Source of the DNA: Deltaproteobacteria bacterium UBA2957
GTDB taxonomy: Bacteria > Myxococcota_A > UBA796
Reading direction: 5' to 3'
NCBI GenBank assembly: GCA_002348535.1
Contig: DEBL01000035.1
Location: 1 to 7,206, forward strand
DNA: 7,206 nucleotides
Part shown: piece after piece, positions 6,969 to 7,206 of the stretch
Numbering within the stretch: position 1 is the stretch's first letter
Layout of the letters: every line of letters begins with the position of its first letter
Program-made: the position numbers and the translations under genes
Notes under the pieces: generated by a model
Database searches by the model: none
What the model saw: only the letters and a program-made list of their open reading frames with translations
Told to the model about the DNA's origin: nothing

Positions 6969-7206
6969 TCGGTTCGCTCCATATTTCCACGCGGTGGAGA
7001 ATCGATGTCGAGAATGGGCCAGTCATAGGCTCTCGCCAAGCGGGCCAATCGACCATCGGGATTGATGCAAGCGGGGTGACCGACGACTGACAACATGGGA
7101 ACGTCCGAGTACGAATCTGAGTAGGCCGAACAGTCGGCGAGGTCGTGGCCAACGCTCCGTGCGTCCTCCACCATCAGCACCGCCTTTTCAGGGCCCGCCA
7201 CAACCG
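6965..7206 (-). CDS. HAD-IB family (SerB-like) phosphatase, C-terminal part (5' end cut by window edge)
   Basis: The open frame enters from the right edge and ends at the TGA read at 6967-6965, giving 79 visible codons. The visible part has GPEKA, the likely motif III lysine of HAD phosphatases. It then has YSDSYSDVPML, the motif IV acidic DSxSD signature of the HAD-IB group, followed by VGHPACINPD and a short WPIL tail. This ending is characteristic of SerB-like HAD-IB hydrolases, including those found beside or fused to PlsC acyltransferases. The nucleophile Asp (DxD) and cap region must lie upstream of the window. The first in-frame codons inside the window are GTT and GTG within the family's conserved region, so no start is claimed here. 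The stop overlaps the next gene's ATG, so it belongs to the same operon. Its likely role is to remove phosphate from a small-molecule or lipid phosphate; the substrate is not deducible. Confidence 0.85.
   Translation of the reverse strand, partial: VVAGPEKAVLMVEDARSVGHDLADCSAYSDSYSDVPMLSVVGHPACINPDGRLARLARAYDWPILDIDSPPRGNMERTE
6977..6980 (-). promoter_or_regulatory. Ribosome binding site of the LarA-like gene
   Basis: The minus strand reads GGAG at 6980-6977, with 8 bases before the ATG at 6968. It lies inside the 3' end of the phosphatase gene and supports the chosen start, which overlaps the upstream stop (ATGA). Confidence 0.65.

Noticed and set aside
6965..7206. GTG at 7201-7199 as a possible start for a 78-residue protein.
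   Set aside because: The frame stays open to the window edge and the visible part begins at HAD motif III, so it is the tail of a longer phosphatase.
1..7206. Promoters, terminators, RNA genes, insertion sequences, CRISPR arrays.
   Set aside because: None was seen. Nearly every base is coding, and the ends of the operon are outside the window.

Overview
The window is a densely packed, single-direction piece of an operon transcribed right to left (minus strand). It has four genes and essentially no intergenic DNA. It is moderately GC-rich (roughly 60% by eye). The gene content points to a lipid-modifying cluster of the kind known from Myxococcota and related deltaproteobacterial lineages. That assignment is inferred from gene content, because no taxonomic marker is present.

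In transcription order: (1) 7206-6965, the C-terminal end of a HAD-IB (SerB-like) phosphatase, cut by the right window edge. (2) 6968-5346, a 540-residue LarA/DUF2088-like protein. It keeps the cofactor-linking Lys and two of the key His residues of nickel-pincer lactate racemase, but lacks other residues of the lactate site. (3) 5349-688, a 1553-residue multidomain enzyme read as fatty acyl reductase (SDR with FAR C-terminal domain) - AMP-forming acyl ligase - acyl carrier protein - PlsC-type acyltransferase - SCP2-like lipid-binding domain. (4) 688-1, an extended SDR (NAD-dependent epimerase/dehydratase type), cut by the left window edge. All three junctions are stop/start overlaps (ATGA, ATGA, TGATG), so the genes are probably translationally coupled.

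Together the genes read as a self-contained lipid assembly unit. The large protein can activate a fatty acid, load it on its own carrier domain, reduce an acyl thioester toward fatty alcohol, and transfer an acyl group to a lysolipid-type acceptor. The phosphatase, the LarA-like protein and the SDR would prepare or finish the polar or alkyl part. The closest described system I can recall is the myxobacterial ether-lipid cluster built around the multifunctional enzyme ElbD of Myxococcus xanthus. The match is by domain content from memory and has not been checked by search. The most open question is the LarA-like protein, whose active site predicts chemistry other than lactate racemization.

No RNA gene, mobile element, CRISPR array, promoter or terminator was found. 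The operon's beginning and end both lie outside the window.
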